A stretch of DNA of 64,000 nt from Asterias amurensis (GCF_032118995.1 NC_092668.1:7171501-7235500), one strand, 5' to 3'. Positions 32,882 through 44,249 are shown, numbered from the stretch's first letter. Numbers and translations are program-made. The notes: generated by a model from the sequence alone, not told the origin.

Positions 32882-35800
32882 GTAGGTATCATAGAGGGAA
32901 GGAATGGTATGAGGGTGGATTTGTGCATAGTGATGATGGAGGAACTCCCCCTGACCTAGGCAGGTAGTGTAGTTGCGATAACGTTATCGCAACTAGTCTT
33001 GCCCCACCCCCTCCCACCAGTCCCATCCATGGGCCATATTAATCATTAATGCATGGATTGTGCATGTTGATAGTGAGGAACATTATTAACAATCAATCAA
33101 TGGGATCAACGCTCAATAAAAATAGGTTAACCCTTTCCCTTTGCATTCATACTAGTAGGCTAGTAGTATGTGTGCGTGGACGCACACTATTTCCTGCCCG
33201 CTGGAGTCTTTTTGTTCTATCAACAAAAATTCAATGAATGGAGTGTTTGATACTACTGTGAAGGGATTATTATATTATTGCAAGTTCAATATAAGACAAA
33301 TGTTACGTTTTGGCAAGAGTTACTATTAGTTTGAACAGAATTGAAATTGAATGATAATTTATAAAATTCACGCTTCCTAACCTAAAGCATGCCGAAAAAT
33401 GTCCCAAACACCTTGGACAGTTGAACCCTCCTTGCATATAGGAACGATTCCATCTCCATCGTCGAATTCGTCTTCATCATCAATATATAGTTATTGTCTG
33501 AAAATATCTTGCCAAATGTCAATGGACCCTATTATTGCCGCTATCGCCTCACAAAACATCTTGAAACTCTGATTTTCCAAAGTTAGAATCTGCTAAAATC
33601 TTCATTTGTATATATTATAAACTATTAAAATAGAGATGCCAAAGAAAGACATTTGGAATCAGCTGATTATCACCCAGCCCTCTTTGAAGTTGAATTGCTA
33701 TGAAATTGACCCGTAGACATTCTTTAATTGCAGGGTGCTGTGGCCGTGTGGTTGATAATCAATCATGGAAATAAATTCATTGAACTCAACTAATTTATAA
33801 CAACCAAGAGAGGGCGCTGTTCAGAATTTATACCTTGCAAGTTACTACAGCGGTCTGGGTTTGAATCCTGGCCTTGTGAGATAACTATGAAAGAAAAAAC
33901 ACCCTTGTCACACGAAGTTGTGTGTTTTCAGATGCTTGATTTCAAGACCTCAAGTTCTAAATTTGAGGTCTCAAAATCAAGTTCGTGGAAAATTACTTCT
34001 TTCTCAAAAACTAAGTCACTTTAGAGGGAGCAGTTTCTCACAATGTTTTATACTATCAACCTCTCCCCATTACTCATTACCATGCATGGTTTTATGCTAC
34101 TGCCTTTACTGCCTTTAAGGTGAGGACTACGCAGATTTTGGCATCTGACCAAAATCGGATGACACCAGAGGCATGTTGCAACCTACTCGGGGGCTACCCC
34201 CTTACAGTCCCTAACCTCTCCCTATTACTCGATACCAAGTAAGGTTTTATGCTAATAATTATTTTGAGTAATTACCAAAAGTGTCCACTGCCTTTTAAAC
34301 CCGATACCAACACCGGCGTGATGAGACATATTTAGCTCTGGACAGACTTCACTTTTTACTTTAATTTGAATGTGTTTGTTCTTCAGATTTTCGCTACTTA
34401 ATACGGATGGTAACACTATGTTTGCTTGTCTTGGGGTTCTTCACCTTCTTCTTGTACCTGGTTGGAGACAAACTACAGATGCTTTGGAGCTTCTTTATGT
34501 CCAGCAATAACACACAGGGACAAGGTAATGTAGCAAATAACAGCCCTCGAAATAATTACCCATGGCTCAAAAGCAATTGCCGTGGTGCTTAGTGCTTTTG
34601 CTGTGGTGCCCTCAGCAAGTTTCCAATATAAACTTACACGGTAGTGCCCTTTACCAGAGGAAAACTAATATGCCCCTTCAAGAGTGAAGATTCAAATTCA
34701 CAAGAATCATCAAGATAAAACCACTAAGAATGCCCCAAGTAGCACAGTAGAGTTTTTAAAACCAAAGATAACCACAAAAGAAAAGAGAGGACTTCATGTG
34801 ATGGTCAAGTGTTCAAGCAGAGACTGAAGCTCTGGTGTTTTATGATTGGCAATGTGGGTGTCTTAGACATTTGTGTTCTAGAAGCAAGAAACACTCAACC
34901 AATATTGGGTTGCCTCCTTGGACATACCATAGATATAGAATTATGAATATGATACATAGATCGGCGGCTGCCGCACATACATATATGTGGGTTCTGGCAT
35001 GGGGGCAGCCGTTAGCCCATTCTCCAAGGTTCATCTTCTACCAGCACGTGACTTTTAGCATGTCCATTGTGGTTAATTCCTATCTCCCAGGTTCATAGTC
35101 TGTGCGTTACCAGCAGCACGTGACTTTTTATTGCGTGCCGTCCATGAAAAAATAGAAATGTTTTGGTACAACATACGGCGCGTATGTACGCATATGTACG
35201 CGCGGCCGATCTAGGTAATATATTCTACATCTTTGGGACATACAAGTAAATCCTTAGGTTTCTAGTGTTGGTGTGTCATGCAAGTTAAAGTACCCAGTCA
35301 CATCACCTTGTAATCGTTACTAGGCCTGGGCGAATTGTTCGAATATCCGGTTAATGGTTTTCCTATCCGTAACCGCCAATGCCTTTTTTTTCTTAACCGG
35401 ATATCCGCATAGGGCGCGAATAGCTATTTATAAACCGGATAGTTCTGTAATTACAACCAAGTAACCGGATATTCTTTAATATCCGAATATCCGCGGACGT
35501 CGGGCGACAACTGACATGAATGTTTTGTCTGAATCCTAATGAAACTTCTATTAAGACAGCATAAAACAGCATAAATTAAGTATTTAACTATGCTCACCTC
35601 CGTGAAGAGTTAAACAATGACATTTCTGACGTAATTTGTTCAAAGATTACAAAAGTTTTCCTTCACGTAGAGTCATCCACGATCAAAAGAAAAAGCAAAT
35701 CGCCATCTTTAAATTAGATCCGGTCATTTTTATGAATGAACCGAGTTTTTTTTTTTTTTAATAGGGCCCTCTAGCGGCGAAAAAAACTATTCGAATATCC

Positions 35801-38800
35801 GGTTAATTTCGGATAGTTGGCCAGCGGTATCCGAATAACAAAATTTCACTATTCGCCCAGCACTAATCGTTACATTGTTCTCTGAAAACAACTATGGGTC
35901 TTATATTTTTAACAGCTCTGTAACTGCCCACATTGTAGTATGGGAGGAAAATGACTACATTGAGTCGCCCTCAGGTTCCATAAAGCCCTCCACAAGAACT
36001 GCGTATTATTACCATTATTCCTAGTACATTTAACTCCATTGAAGAGGGGTTTTCTGACACTCCAAGTTATTAATATTATTTTGTGATTCCCAAAACCCCC
36101 AGAATTATCAGATGAAGAGAAGGAGACTGAAAGAAGGAAAGCTCGAAAGAGGATCCAGAATGAGTACACAGAAAAGGTGTGATATTAAGGTCTAGCTATT
36201 CCCATGTTTCATTTTTTTTTGTTTACAGAAGCTAAGTAGTTACCTAAGAGAAAAAGAAAATGTCCAAAGTAGCTTTGTATTTCTAATGATGACGATGCTT
36301 TACTTTGAGGCCAAGTGAGAACTATTCGTTGAAACTGACTGAATGTCACAATGCCTAAGTATTTTTGTATTGTTGGTGATATTATTGGGGTGTTTTTGTT
36401 TTTTGTTGGGTGGCATTGATACAAGAATCATTGTAAGATTAGTGAGTTAATTAGCCATGTACAATGGCTTACTATTACCAGCTCTCACTTCAAGATTTTA
36501 AAGCAAAATTTTTCCTGAAATTTCAGGGCGCCAGATATGAAGAAGAAGTTCTGAAACCAAGGGAAGAGGCTGAAAAGGCTCGTTTAGAGGAAGAGTTCAA
36601 CAAGTTTGCTGGACCTGCCTGGAAGGGTAAATCCAATCGGCTTGGGGTAAGTCATAATGACCAATTTGTAAATCTCACCTATAGCAACTGCAGGTTTTCC
36701 TACTCATGAGTCTTTCCCCAAAATTACGAGTGTCATGGCCGTGTGGTTGAGAGGTTCAAATTCAGAAATGATTCTGAAATAGATGCATGATTGTTGTCAT
36801 GACTTAAAGGCACTGGACACAATTGGTAATTACTCAAAATACATTTTAGCATAAAAACCTACTTGGTAACGAGCAATGGAGAGTTGTTGATAGTTTCAAA
36901 CATTGTGAGAAATGTCTCCCTCTGAAGTAACATAGTTTTTGAGAAAGAGGTAATTCCTCAATCAAATGTTTGAATCTGATACAGATTTCAGGCCTGAATC
37001 TTTTCTCAGGCATCTGAAAGCACTCACATTTGTGCAACAAGGGTGTTATTCTTTGTTATTTTCTTGGACTTTAGATGACCAATTGAGCCCAAATTATCAT
37101 ATGTTTGTTATTTTATGCATATTTTAGGATATGTACACCAGGTGAGAATACTGGTTTTTGGTATTTACCAAAGATGTCCGGTACCTTTAATGTGACAATC
37201 TTTATTGATTTTTGATATTGAGATCAGCAAAGGTAAAATCTAAGCCAGATGGTGGGGAAATGTTCAAATGTTTCTATTGATTTTAATTGTGAGATAAAGA
37301 AAACAAAGTTGGTAAAAACAGGTATTAGTCCAGGCCTGATATTTCACGAAGGCAAGGAATTAATATAAATGTTTTTAACCGAAAGCACTCAAATTCACTG
37401 TATTACGGTTGAAATGCTATTTGAATGAACAACATAATTTTGTTTAAGGCAGTGGACACTATTGGTAATTACTCAAAATAATTATAAGCGTAAAACCTTA
37501 TTTGGTGACGAGTAATGGGGGAAGGTGGATAGTATGAAACATTGTGAGAAACGGCTCCCTCTGAAGTGACATAGTTTTCGAGAAACAAGTAATTTTCCAC
37601 GAATTTGATTTCGAGACCTCAGATTTAGAATTTGAGGTCTCGAAATCAAGCATCTGAAAGCATACAACTTCGTGTGACCAGGGTGTTTTTTGGTTTCATT
37701 ATTATCTTGCAACTTTGATGACCAATTGAGCTCAAACTTTCACATGTTTGTTATTTTATGTATGTTGAGATATACCAAGTGAGCAGACTGGTCTTTGACA
37801 ATTACCAATAGTGACCAGTGTCCTTAAAGGCAGTGGACACTATTGGTAACTACTCAAAATAATTATTAGCGTAACACCTTACTTGGTGACGAGTAATGGG
37901 GAGAGGTTGATAGTATAAAACAATGTGAGAAACGTCTCCCTCTGAAGTGACATAGTTTTCGAGAAAGAAGTAATTTTCCACGAATTTGATTTCAAGACCT
38001 CAAGTTTAGAATTTGAAGTCTTGAAATCAACCATCTAAGCACACATAACTTTGTGCAACGAGGGTGTTTTTTCTTTCATTATTATCTCACAACTTCGACG
38101 ACCAATTGAGCTCAAATTTTCACAGTTGTGGATTTCACAAAGGTAGTCCTAACTTAGGACTAGTCCTAGGCAATGCTAAGAGATAGGACCAGTCCTGAGT
38201 TAGGATGGGTTACTGGTCCTAACTTAGGACCAATCCTATCTCTTAGCATTGCCTTGGACTAGTCCTAAGTTAGGGCTACCTTTGTGAAATCCACCCCAGG
38301 TTTGTTATTTTGTGCATAAATATGTTAAGATACACCAAGTGAGAAAACTGGTCTTTGACAACTACCAATAGTGTCCACAGCCTTTAAGTTCAATCGTTTA
38401 AATATAAATAATAATTGTTAGGGGGCCTATTAATTCATTTACAGTAAAAGTGAATCGTTAACTTTGAGAGGCTTTGTGACCATATGTTCCCAGACCTGGA
38501 TTTTTAATTGTTAATTTGTTTTTTCAATTACCGTCTATAGATTACCCCTGAGAAAATTGTATTAGTACGCCTTTAGAATTGGATTTTCAATTAGAGAATG
38601 CCATTATTTATCAATGTTCAACACGAATCCTATATTTTAGCAGCAGGTACCGCAACAATGTATTTTTAGCAGTCGGTAAGAAAAAGGGTATAACCAAAAT
38701 TAATATACTTTGTCAGGCCTGGAATTTCATCTTTGAAAGAGCAAGGCCATTTTCATTTTGCAAAGGGCACTTCCATTGGAAAATCTTAAAATTGGAAACT

Positions 38801-41800
38801 TTTGAAGGGGCACCAAGGCCAAGACCAGGGGCAACATATGCCGTGGCCTTCGTGGCCTGCGTGTAATTCCAGGCCTGCTTTATCCCTGAGGCAATTTTAA
38901 CCTCTATCAAATTAAATGTTTCGTCTTTTTAATCTCATCTTTGCTGTATAGACCCCATAGACCTTTTCGCAAATACCGGGGCGCGCGCGTAAAGCTTGGA
39001 ATTAGGTACATTGTGGTCTTGCTGGTATCCAAATTTGATTCATATATATCCCACAATGCACCTCATTCAACAGTCTGCGCTTGCGCATTGGTATTTGCGT
39101 TAAGGTCTATGTTTGTATTAGAATGGTTTATTTTCCAAAATTGCTAATATGCAACCGCATGCTGAATTAGACTTCAATTAACAATCTACAACCTTACCTT
39201 TAACTCAAATTGCAGACAACCACAATAGAGACGCTTTGTGCATTGTTAATGTTAACTATTTTATCATGAACGCACTGTACACTGCTGTGCGAATACAGAA
39301 ATTGATTTTGTTATTAGAAACATCTGTTCGGGTAGAAAGTCAATTTTATTTAATTGTAAAAGGGCTATTGAGTGAAATTTTTTATTAATATCTTTTGAAA
39401 GTAATAACTTTAAAAATGGTTGGGATTCGGATGTTTCTAATCTACAGTGTGAGGACATCCTTGCTTTGCTTTCGTCTACAAAAAAAATCAATATTGATGT
39501 CACTAAAAAAGTCACAAATTTTGGTTGAACGGAGAGATGTTCTTGATTTACAGGGTCCACAAATATGGAAATGTGTATATATTTGGTCACCACTCCTAAA
39601 ATTAATGTAAATAAAAACATAGAAGTACAGCAGATTTCGATAGTACAAAATTTGATAATAATTTCACTTCAAAGTGTATTATGGAAAAAGATGTTTTTAT
39701 CCCCCAAATTAAACGTTACTGTCAGATACTATTCTCAGATAGTGTATTCCATGCAAATAATTCTTCCTACATATATCGATATATCCCCAGCCGTGACACT
39801 TGTGTTCTTAAGCAAGACACTTAACCATTGCTTCGTCCTTCGGATGGGACGTAAAGCCGTTGGTCCCATGTGTTGTGTAACGCATGTAAAAGAACCCAGT
39901 GCACTTATCGAAAAGAGAATGGGTTTGCCCCGCTGTTCTTGACTGTGGCTGCTGCATGCACTGTAGCACCTTGTAAATCCTAAATAATAAGGTGGTAGAT
40001 AATTGGTTTCTAAGAATTCATTACTGCAATAACATATTTTTCTGAAAGTTTGTATATACTCAGCGACTTGAGTACCTTGTTTGGTAGATACGTGCGCTAA
40101 AAATTATAAGACTTTGATATTATTATATTAAAAACGGTTTGAAGAATTTTCCATTTTTATTGTGGAGTTTATATACTACCTACACTTATGTCGGATTAAA
40201 GCAATCAAATAGTTCTAAAACAAAGGTAGCCTATCTGTTCCCTTAAAGCATTACTTGAACACAAAGTGACATAAATATCTCCCTAGTTGTTGTACAAATA
40301 ATCTCCCTGAGTTCTAAATGTAAGTGTAGGCAGCTTTGCTGTGTTTAGATCCCCCATGAACTGTTCAGGGATTACACATATGTTTTGGACGTATAAACCG
40401 CATTAAAATTAATTGTAGTTTCATTTCAGTTGGAGCATTATGTTATTGATTTCTGCTGTGAACCAGCTGTTACATTTTCTTTTAAAGCATTTTCGCTTAG
40501 AATTATTATGACAACAAATTACAACAACGAAAGATTTGGGGAATTGGTTTAATGAACTAAAAAAAAATTTTCAACTGGCTGTGAACAGGTGAAGGTGCAA
40601 GTCTCGTGCGTATTTGAACTTCCGCAAAAAATAACCATCCTTTTTGTCTTTAGGATGGCAAAGAGCCAAACGAGGATGAAAGACCGGTAACCGATTCAGG
40701 AAAGCCAGTGCTAAGGAAACGAGTGCAGGGTACCAGCAAGGATGCATCAGCTGTTAGGAAGCTTCCCGAGTCCGTAACCAGACCGACTCCCGTTGAACCA
40801 GACCAACCTAAACCACAAAAAAGGGTAAAGTGTCTTTCACTTTCTTTTTGTATGAGGAATAATTCAATAGTCAGACTTTACCCTTAGTGACAAAGCAGCA
40901 GAACTAACTAGTATGTTGAAGTTGTTGTTTGACAAGCCCATCTGCCTTTCTAGTTGACCATATCCTTTTACATAGGGATGCTTTTCAACATTGAACAATC
41001 CAGTCACAGTTAATTTGTACTAGCCCTTGAGTACCTAAACACTAATATGACACTGGTGTGCAAATATAGTGCAATCAAAAACCTTAAAACTCCTTCATAC
41101 CATACTCTGTCCATCTCCTCAATGATCAGCCCAGACATTAATTACTTTCTACTAAGATGTTGTTAATTTGACCTGATGTAAAATTCAGTGTACTTTTATT
41201 TGTGTTTAATAATTTTGTATAGCATGTGTGCATGGACATTTTCCTCCATGGTAGAGCCAAAATCAACTGAATTGAATGCTCAGACAGTTAGAGTAGAAAT
41301 GTATTTTTGTTTGGATTACACAGGTAGTTATACTTCCGGAGGAGCCTAATTCAAATGAAAAAGAGGTGAGGAAGAACAGTTTATAAATTCAACTTAATTA
41401 CAACAATAATCTGTCATGCTTTTTAACTACCACCCGGCCGGAAGGTATAGAAAATAGGCTGGGACTACTACTTTAGCTTTTATATAGGATCGTAATTAAT
41501 TTTACTGCTGCGGATTCAGTTCTTGAATTGTTCTCAACGTTTTGACTAGCTTGCTCTAGTCATTGTCAGGAGACTGTTACATTTACATAATAATAGTGGT
41601 GCTCATTCTGTTTACTCTCGTTTCCCTTGTTTGTCCAACAGTGTATAACAATTCGCATGAGGGGTTTGCAAAGTACAATTAGGACAAGAAGATTCCTGTG
41701 CACTAACAAAGTTCAGGTAAGAAACCCTCTAGAGACCATAGCGGCCACGAGTGGCTGGTCCCAAAATGCTCATAGCGGTCACAACCGGCTGAAAGGTTTG

Positions 41801-42704
41801 ATCTACACTTCCATTCACAGCAAGAGGTCAAATTGAAAGTCATGTCCAGAATTTACATTTTCCAAATTTTGACATGTTTGCATTTATATTTGTTATAACC
41901 ACAAAGGGAATTGACTGGATAAACCTTTGAATAATTTGTTGTCGAAAACAAAGACAAAGTTACAAGAGCCGAATTTGAATCTCCAGTTTAATGTGCCAGC
42001 ACTAAATGTAAGAGTCTCTACATCCTGCCGGGCACCCGGCAACACATGGGTGTTTGAACTCAATAATTTTGGCCCCATTCTTCTGATATCATCATCAAAA
42101 TAGTCTGGGCATTGCTATTTCTCCATGGGTTATACAGTGTAGTGTGCATTACAGGGTCTCCCCTCAAACATACACTTTTGAAATGGCTGCCGATTAGAAA
42201 TTATATGATTCTGTGGGAAATGGTTTATATGTAAGGATAGCTTCCAATTGTAAGAGGTACATGTAGTCCCTTTGGAGCTTAATTCCTGCGCAACCTAATT
42301 TTCATATCCTTTACAAAAGTGAGCAGTGCTCACCCAAGCATGAATTATTTGCAGCCTTTTTGGTGTCATGTGAAGGTTGAGTCCATAAGCTATCCATACA
42401 TAACTTTTTCTCCAAGAATCATATTCGCAGCCATTTCAAAAGTGTATAGGTTTTTTTTTAGACACCAGTATAGGCACAGCATTTATGAGCTAATTCCCAC
42501 AATGATAAATTCATTCTTATTACCTTTTCTCTCTCCAATGTGTAGGTTCTTTTGGACTGGATGACGAAGCAAGGATACCACCCTCAACTTTACACAGTCT
42601 GCACAATGTTCCCACGGATGGACCTGTCTGAACACGTTGACAAGACACTGGAAGATATTGAACTCTGTCGGGATGTGACGCTTATTATCGAGGAGAAACT
42701 ATGA
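32788..42704 (+). CDS. UBXN8-like: UBX-domain protein of the UBXN8 (REP8) type, eight coding exons
   Basis: UBXN8 proteins sit in the ER membrane and recruit the ATPase p97/VCP for removal of misfolded proteins. Exons: 32788-32881, 34387-34524, 36103-36176, 36527-36646, 40654-40824, 41324-41365, 41642-41716 and 42546-42704. All junctions are GT-AG and the frame is open for 290 codons; human UBXN8 has about 270. Order in the protein: hydrophobic segments at about 15-31 and 40-57, a charged probable coiled coil at 78-140 containing VLKPREEAEKARLEEEFNKF, a polar linker, then a C-terminal UBX fold at about 211-290. The p97-contact motif is TMFPR (258-262). GPAWK in the coil also fits human UBXN8 (GEAWK). 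The linker is not conserved. Confidence 0.93.
32970..32995. repeat. 26-bp perfect palindrome in UBXN8-like intron 1
   Basis: The core GCGATAACGTTATCGC extends as an exact reverse complement for 26 bp with no loop. No longer element was recognised around it. Confidence 0.85.
33877..34298. mobile_element. composite of two broken family A MITE ends with family I DNA between them
   Basis: The stretch 33877-34118 matches the right two-thirds of family A up to ACTGCCTTTAAGG. Positions 34120-34210 are the family I repeat also found at 17808-17905. From 34210 a second family A right end runs to GTGTCCACTGCCTTTTAA. It lies in UBXN8-like intron 1. Confidence 0.75.
34387..34524 (+). CDS. UBXN8-like: UBXN8-like exon 2
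   Basis: Encodes FRYLIRMVTLCLLVLGFFTF, then FLYLVGDKLQMLWSFFMSSN and NTQGQ. It carries the second hydrophobic segment. Acceptor CTTCAG, donor GTAATG. Confidence 0.88.
34953..35220. repeat. possible inverted-repeat element with TAGATCGGC ends
   Basis: TAGATCGGCGGCTGCCGC at the left faces GCGGCCGATCTAG at the right. CACATACATATATGTG and GTACGCATATGTACGCG lie just inside. The interior has ACCAGCACGTGACTTTT twice as a direct repeat. Confidence 0.45.
35321..35865 (-). mobile_element. hAT-like MITE, family H copy 2, with 8-bp target duplication
   Basis: On the minus strand it starts TAGTGCTGGGCGAATAGTG and ends CGCCCAGGCCTA. The exact 8-bp duplication ATCGTTAC flanks it (35313-35320 and 35866-35873). 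An 8-bp duplication and TAG-type ends are typical of the hAT superfamily. At 545 bp it is non-autonomous. It lies in UBXN8-like intron 2, inverted relative to 14290-14908. Confidence 0.85.
36103..36176 (+). CDS. UBXN8-like: UBXN8-like exon 3
   Basis: Encodes (E)LSDEEKETERRKARKRIQ, then NEYTEK, the start of the charged helix. Acceptor CCCCCAG, donor GTGTGA. Confidence 0.88.
36527..36646 (+). CDS. UBXN8-like: UBXN8-like exon 4 (coiled-coil exon)
   Basis: Forty codons: GARYEEEVLKPREEAEKARL, then EEEFNKFAGPAWKGKSNRLG. The VLKPxxE and FxxxxGxAWK pattern matches human UBXN8. Acceptor TTTCAG, donor GTAAGT. Confidence 0.93.
36804..37190. mobile_element. TTAA MITE family A, diverged full-length copy
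   Basis: It runs from TTAAAGGCACTGGACACAAT to GATGTCCGGTACCTTTAA. The middle palindrome is eroded. It lies in UBXN8-like intron 4, just after a tRNA-like SINE fragment at about 36730-36790. Confidence 0.85.
37444..37827. mobile_element. TTAA MITE family A, first of a back-to-back pair
   Basis: The ends are TTAAGGCAGTGGACACTATT and AGTGACCAGTGTCCTTAA, with the middle palindrome intact (GATTTCGAGACCTCAG and GAGGTCTCGAAATC). Its right TTAA (37824-37827) is also the left TTAA of the next element. Confidence 0.9.
37824..38387. mobile_element. TTAA MITE family A, second of the pair, with a nested insert
   Basis: It runs from TTAAAGGCAGTGGACACTAT to AGTGTCCACAGCCTTTAA. The family sequence TTTCACAG/GTTTGTTATTTT is interrupted by the palindromic insert at 38126-38298. 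Confidence 0.9.
38126..38298. mobile_element. palindromic element nested in the MITE at 37824
   Basis: GGATTTCACAAAGGTAG at the left pairs with CTACCTTTGTGAAATCC at the right. The arms also contain TCCTAACTTAGGAC repeats, and GGCAATGCTAAGAGATAGGA pairs with TCCTATCTCTTAGCATTGCC. A 3-bp CAG may be the target duplication. Confidence 0.85.
38714..38877. mobile_element. MITE with CAGGCCTGGAATT ends, family J
   Basis: The ends CAGGCCTGGAATTTCATC and GTAATTCCAGGCCTG are inverted. Interior landmarks are AGAGCAAGGCCATTTTCA and GGGGCACCAAGGCC. A partial copy lies at 60105-60195; similar GGGCACCACAG fragments lie at about 17100, 22140 and 34600. Confidence 0.7.
39785..39985 (+). mobile_element. tRNA-Leu-type SINE, body only
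   Basis: It begins CCCCAGCCGTGACACTTGTG and continues CATTGCTTCGTCCTTCGGAT and AGTGCACTTATCGAAAAGAG, as in 25496-25790. The tRNA head is missing. It lies in UBXN8-like intron 4. Confidence 0.85.
40654..40824 (+). CDS. UBXN8-like: UBXN8-like exon 5 (linker)
   Basis: Fifty-seven codons: DGKEPNEDERPVTDSGKPVL, RKRVQGTSKDASAVRKLPES, then VTRPTPVEPDQPKPQKR. It is polar and Pro-rich, probably disordered. Acceptor TTTAG, donor GTAAAG. Frame and junctions fit; sequence conservation does not help here. Confidence 0.8.
41324..41365 (+). CDS. UBXN8-like: UBXN8-like exon 6 (14 codons)
   Basis: Encodes VVILPEEPNSNEKE in phase 0, between acceptor ACACAG and donor GTGAGG. As a 42-nt phase-0 exon it could be skipped without a frameshift. 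Confidence 0.7.
41642..41716 (+). CDS. UBXN8-like: UBXN8-like exon 7 (start of UBX fold)
   Basis: Encodes CITIRMRGLQSTIRTRRFLC, then TNKVQ. It corresponds to the first two strands of the UBX domain (human VALRCPSGNVLRRRFL). Acceptor CCAACAG, donor GTAAGA. Confidence 0.9.
42546..42704 (+). CDS. UBXN8-like: UBXN8-like exon 8 (UBX domain, stop)
   Basis: Encodes VLLDWMTKQGYHPQLYTVCT, MFPRMDLSEHVDKTLEDIEL, then CRDVTLIIEEKL and TGA. It is the best-conserved part of the gene, with the FPR turn of the p97-binding site. Confidence 0.96.
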   Translation, partial: VLLDWMTKQGYHPQLYTVCTMFPRMDLSEHVDKTLEDIELCRDVTLIIEEKL

Positions 42705-43650
42705 CAAGTTTATGTAAGCCCAACTGTATGCCAGTCAATTGGTTATGTTAAGGAGAATGGGCGAGAAAGTGTAGATTCGTGGATAGAATGTACGAACCAA
42801 AGGCGTTTACAGTCTAGTCTCTGACTTAGTCTCTGACTTAAACTATTTCCCAAAAACTTTGTACTGTGTCAAACGGCGTTTGGTCACACATTTTTTTGTT
42901 CGGTCACACATTTTATTATTCTATATTTTTTGCCGAATTTTACAAAGCATATTTGATAATGCTTGCAACAATATTGGGTATGCCTTGATGCCTTACAACA
43001 TTATGTACAATGTTTTGATCAGTATACAACTATGTTTTTACTAAAGTAAATATTTTTGGAAATTTAAATATAACATGTTTTCAGCTGCATGTGTTTTGCA
43101 CATCATGTTAACATTCAATTTGGGAAGAAAGTCATTTCAATTTGAACTATCACTTGAGATTGTAGTAAATCTACAAGTGAGTGTTGATTTGTTATGAATC
43201 TACAGTTACATGTAAGTGATGTAGATTTGTAAAAACAATATACACGTTATCAATAGAGTGTCGTCACAGAAATAGTTTAAGTATGACACATTTATACTCT
43301 TATAATGTACAGTATCTCCAGACAAACAAAGCAACACAAATGTAGGCACATTCACAGTAAAAGCCTTGCCCAAAATTGCCTGCTCTTGTCATCTTCAGGA
43401 TACTAAAGAGTGTGAGACATATTGGTATGTTTATAAGAACTCACACCGCTGCAGTGGAGTTAATAATGAGAAGCCCCCTCAATCCACAAATGCGAAAGTT
43501 TCCTACCTTCTAAGCAGGACAGTTATTTTCAGAATATAAAGTCTCCCAAATTCCGAAATCAACTCCGCCGCAGTAGAATAAATAGTGAGACAAGTTCTCA
43601 AAGAACAAAGATCTACACAGCAAAAAAGATGTTGTAACGAGTGACTTCGG
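42705..43650 (+). other. probable 3' untranslated region of the UBXN8-like gene
   Basis: AT-rich with no gene-like frame. The first clear AATAAA after the stop is at 43577-43582, about 870 nt downstream, and is a candidate poly(A) signal. Confidence 0.35.
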
Positions 43651-43658
43651 CTCCTTGC

Positions 43659-43792
43659 CAATTCGGCACCCACAAACTCTGCACCCACAAACTCGGCACC
43701 TAGCAAACTCGGCACCCACAAACTTGGCACCTAGCAAACTCGGCACCCACAAACTCGGCACCCACAAACTCGGCTTCCACAAATTAGGCAAC
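43659..43792. repeat. 14-15-bp minisatellite, about nine units
   Basis: The unit is close to ACTCGGCACCCACAA, with variants CACCTAGCAA and TTCCACAA. Inverted units reappear at 45166-45204. Cys/Val-rich frames on both strands come from the repeat. Confidence 0.9.
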
Positions 43793-44249
43793 CGGAATGG
43801 GCCAAATAACAACTGGGTGGTACATGTAAACATGGAGGCAATTTCAGTGAAGTTCCACATGCCCATGTACACAATATATATGGGCTTCCCAATCCATTTG
43901 GGTAGCGGAAACTGCTGAACTGAATGCCATTTTGATACGGTATTACTGCATGTAGGTATAGCGGTGTGTAGAATGTTCATTGTTACACCTCGCTCGGTAA
44001 CTGTGAAGTTAGATTGGTCGAGAACCAATCACGTGCCGTGCAACAAATACGCATGTACCATGGCTGAGTGATGTTCACCGGTGTACATTATCTTGATCGT
44101 TCCCACTGTTGGTCGATTTCCAGCGTCAGTACGAAACAACCGCGGGTTCGAGAGAATAGTGAAAAATAAAATTTAAACTATGTATAAATGTTTGAGGATG
44201 ACAACAAAACTTCAAGAAGAGGAATAACAATGTTACCAAGGTATAACAA

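Noticed and set aside
32882..32886. Alternative donor (GTATCA) for UBXN8-like exon 1
   Set aside because: Using it would shift the frame of exon 2; the GTAGGT donor keeps the transmembrane segment open.
39264..39620. 118-codon minus-strand frame that could be a transposase or reverse transcriptase piece
   Set aside because: No motif could be recognised, and overlapping frames of similar length occur on the other strand in AT-rich DNA.
43510..44028. 172-codon minus-strand frame with Cys-Gly and Trp-Val-Pro-Ser repeats
   Set aside because: The repeats are the translated 14-15-bp minisatellite, and the rest matches nothing known.
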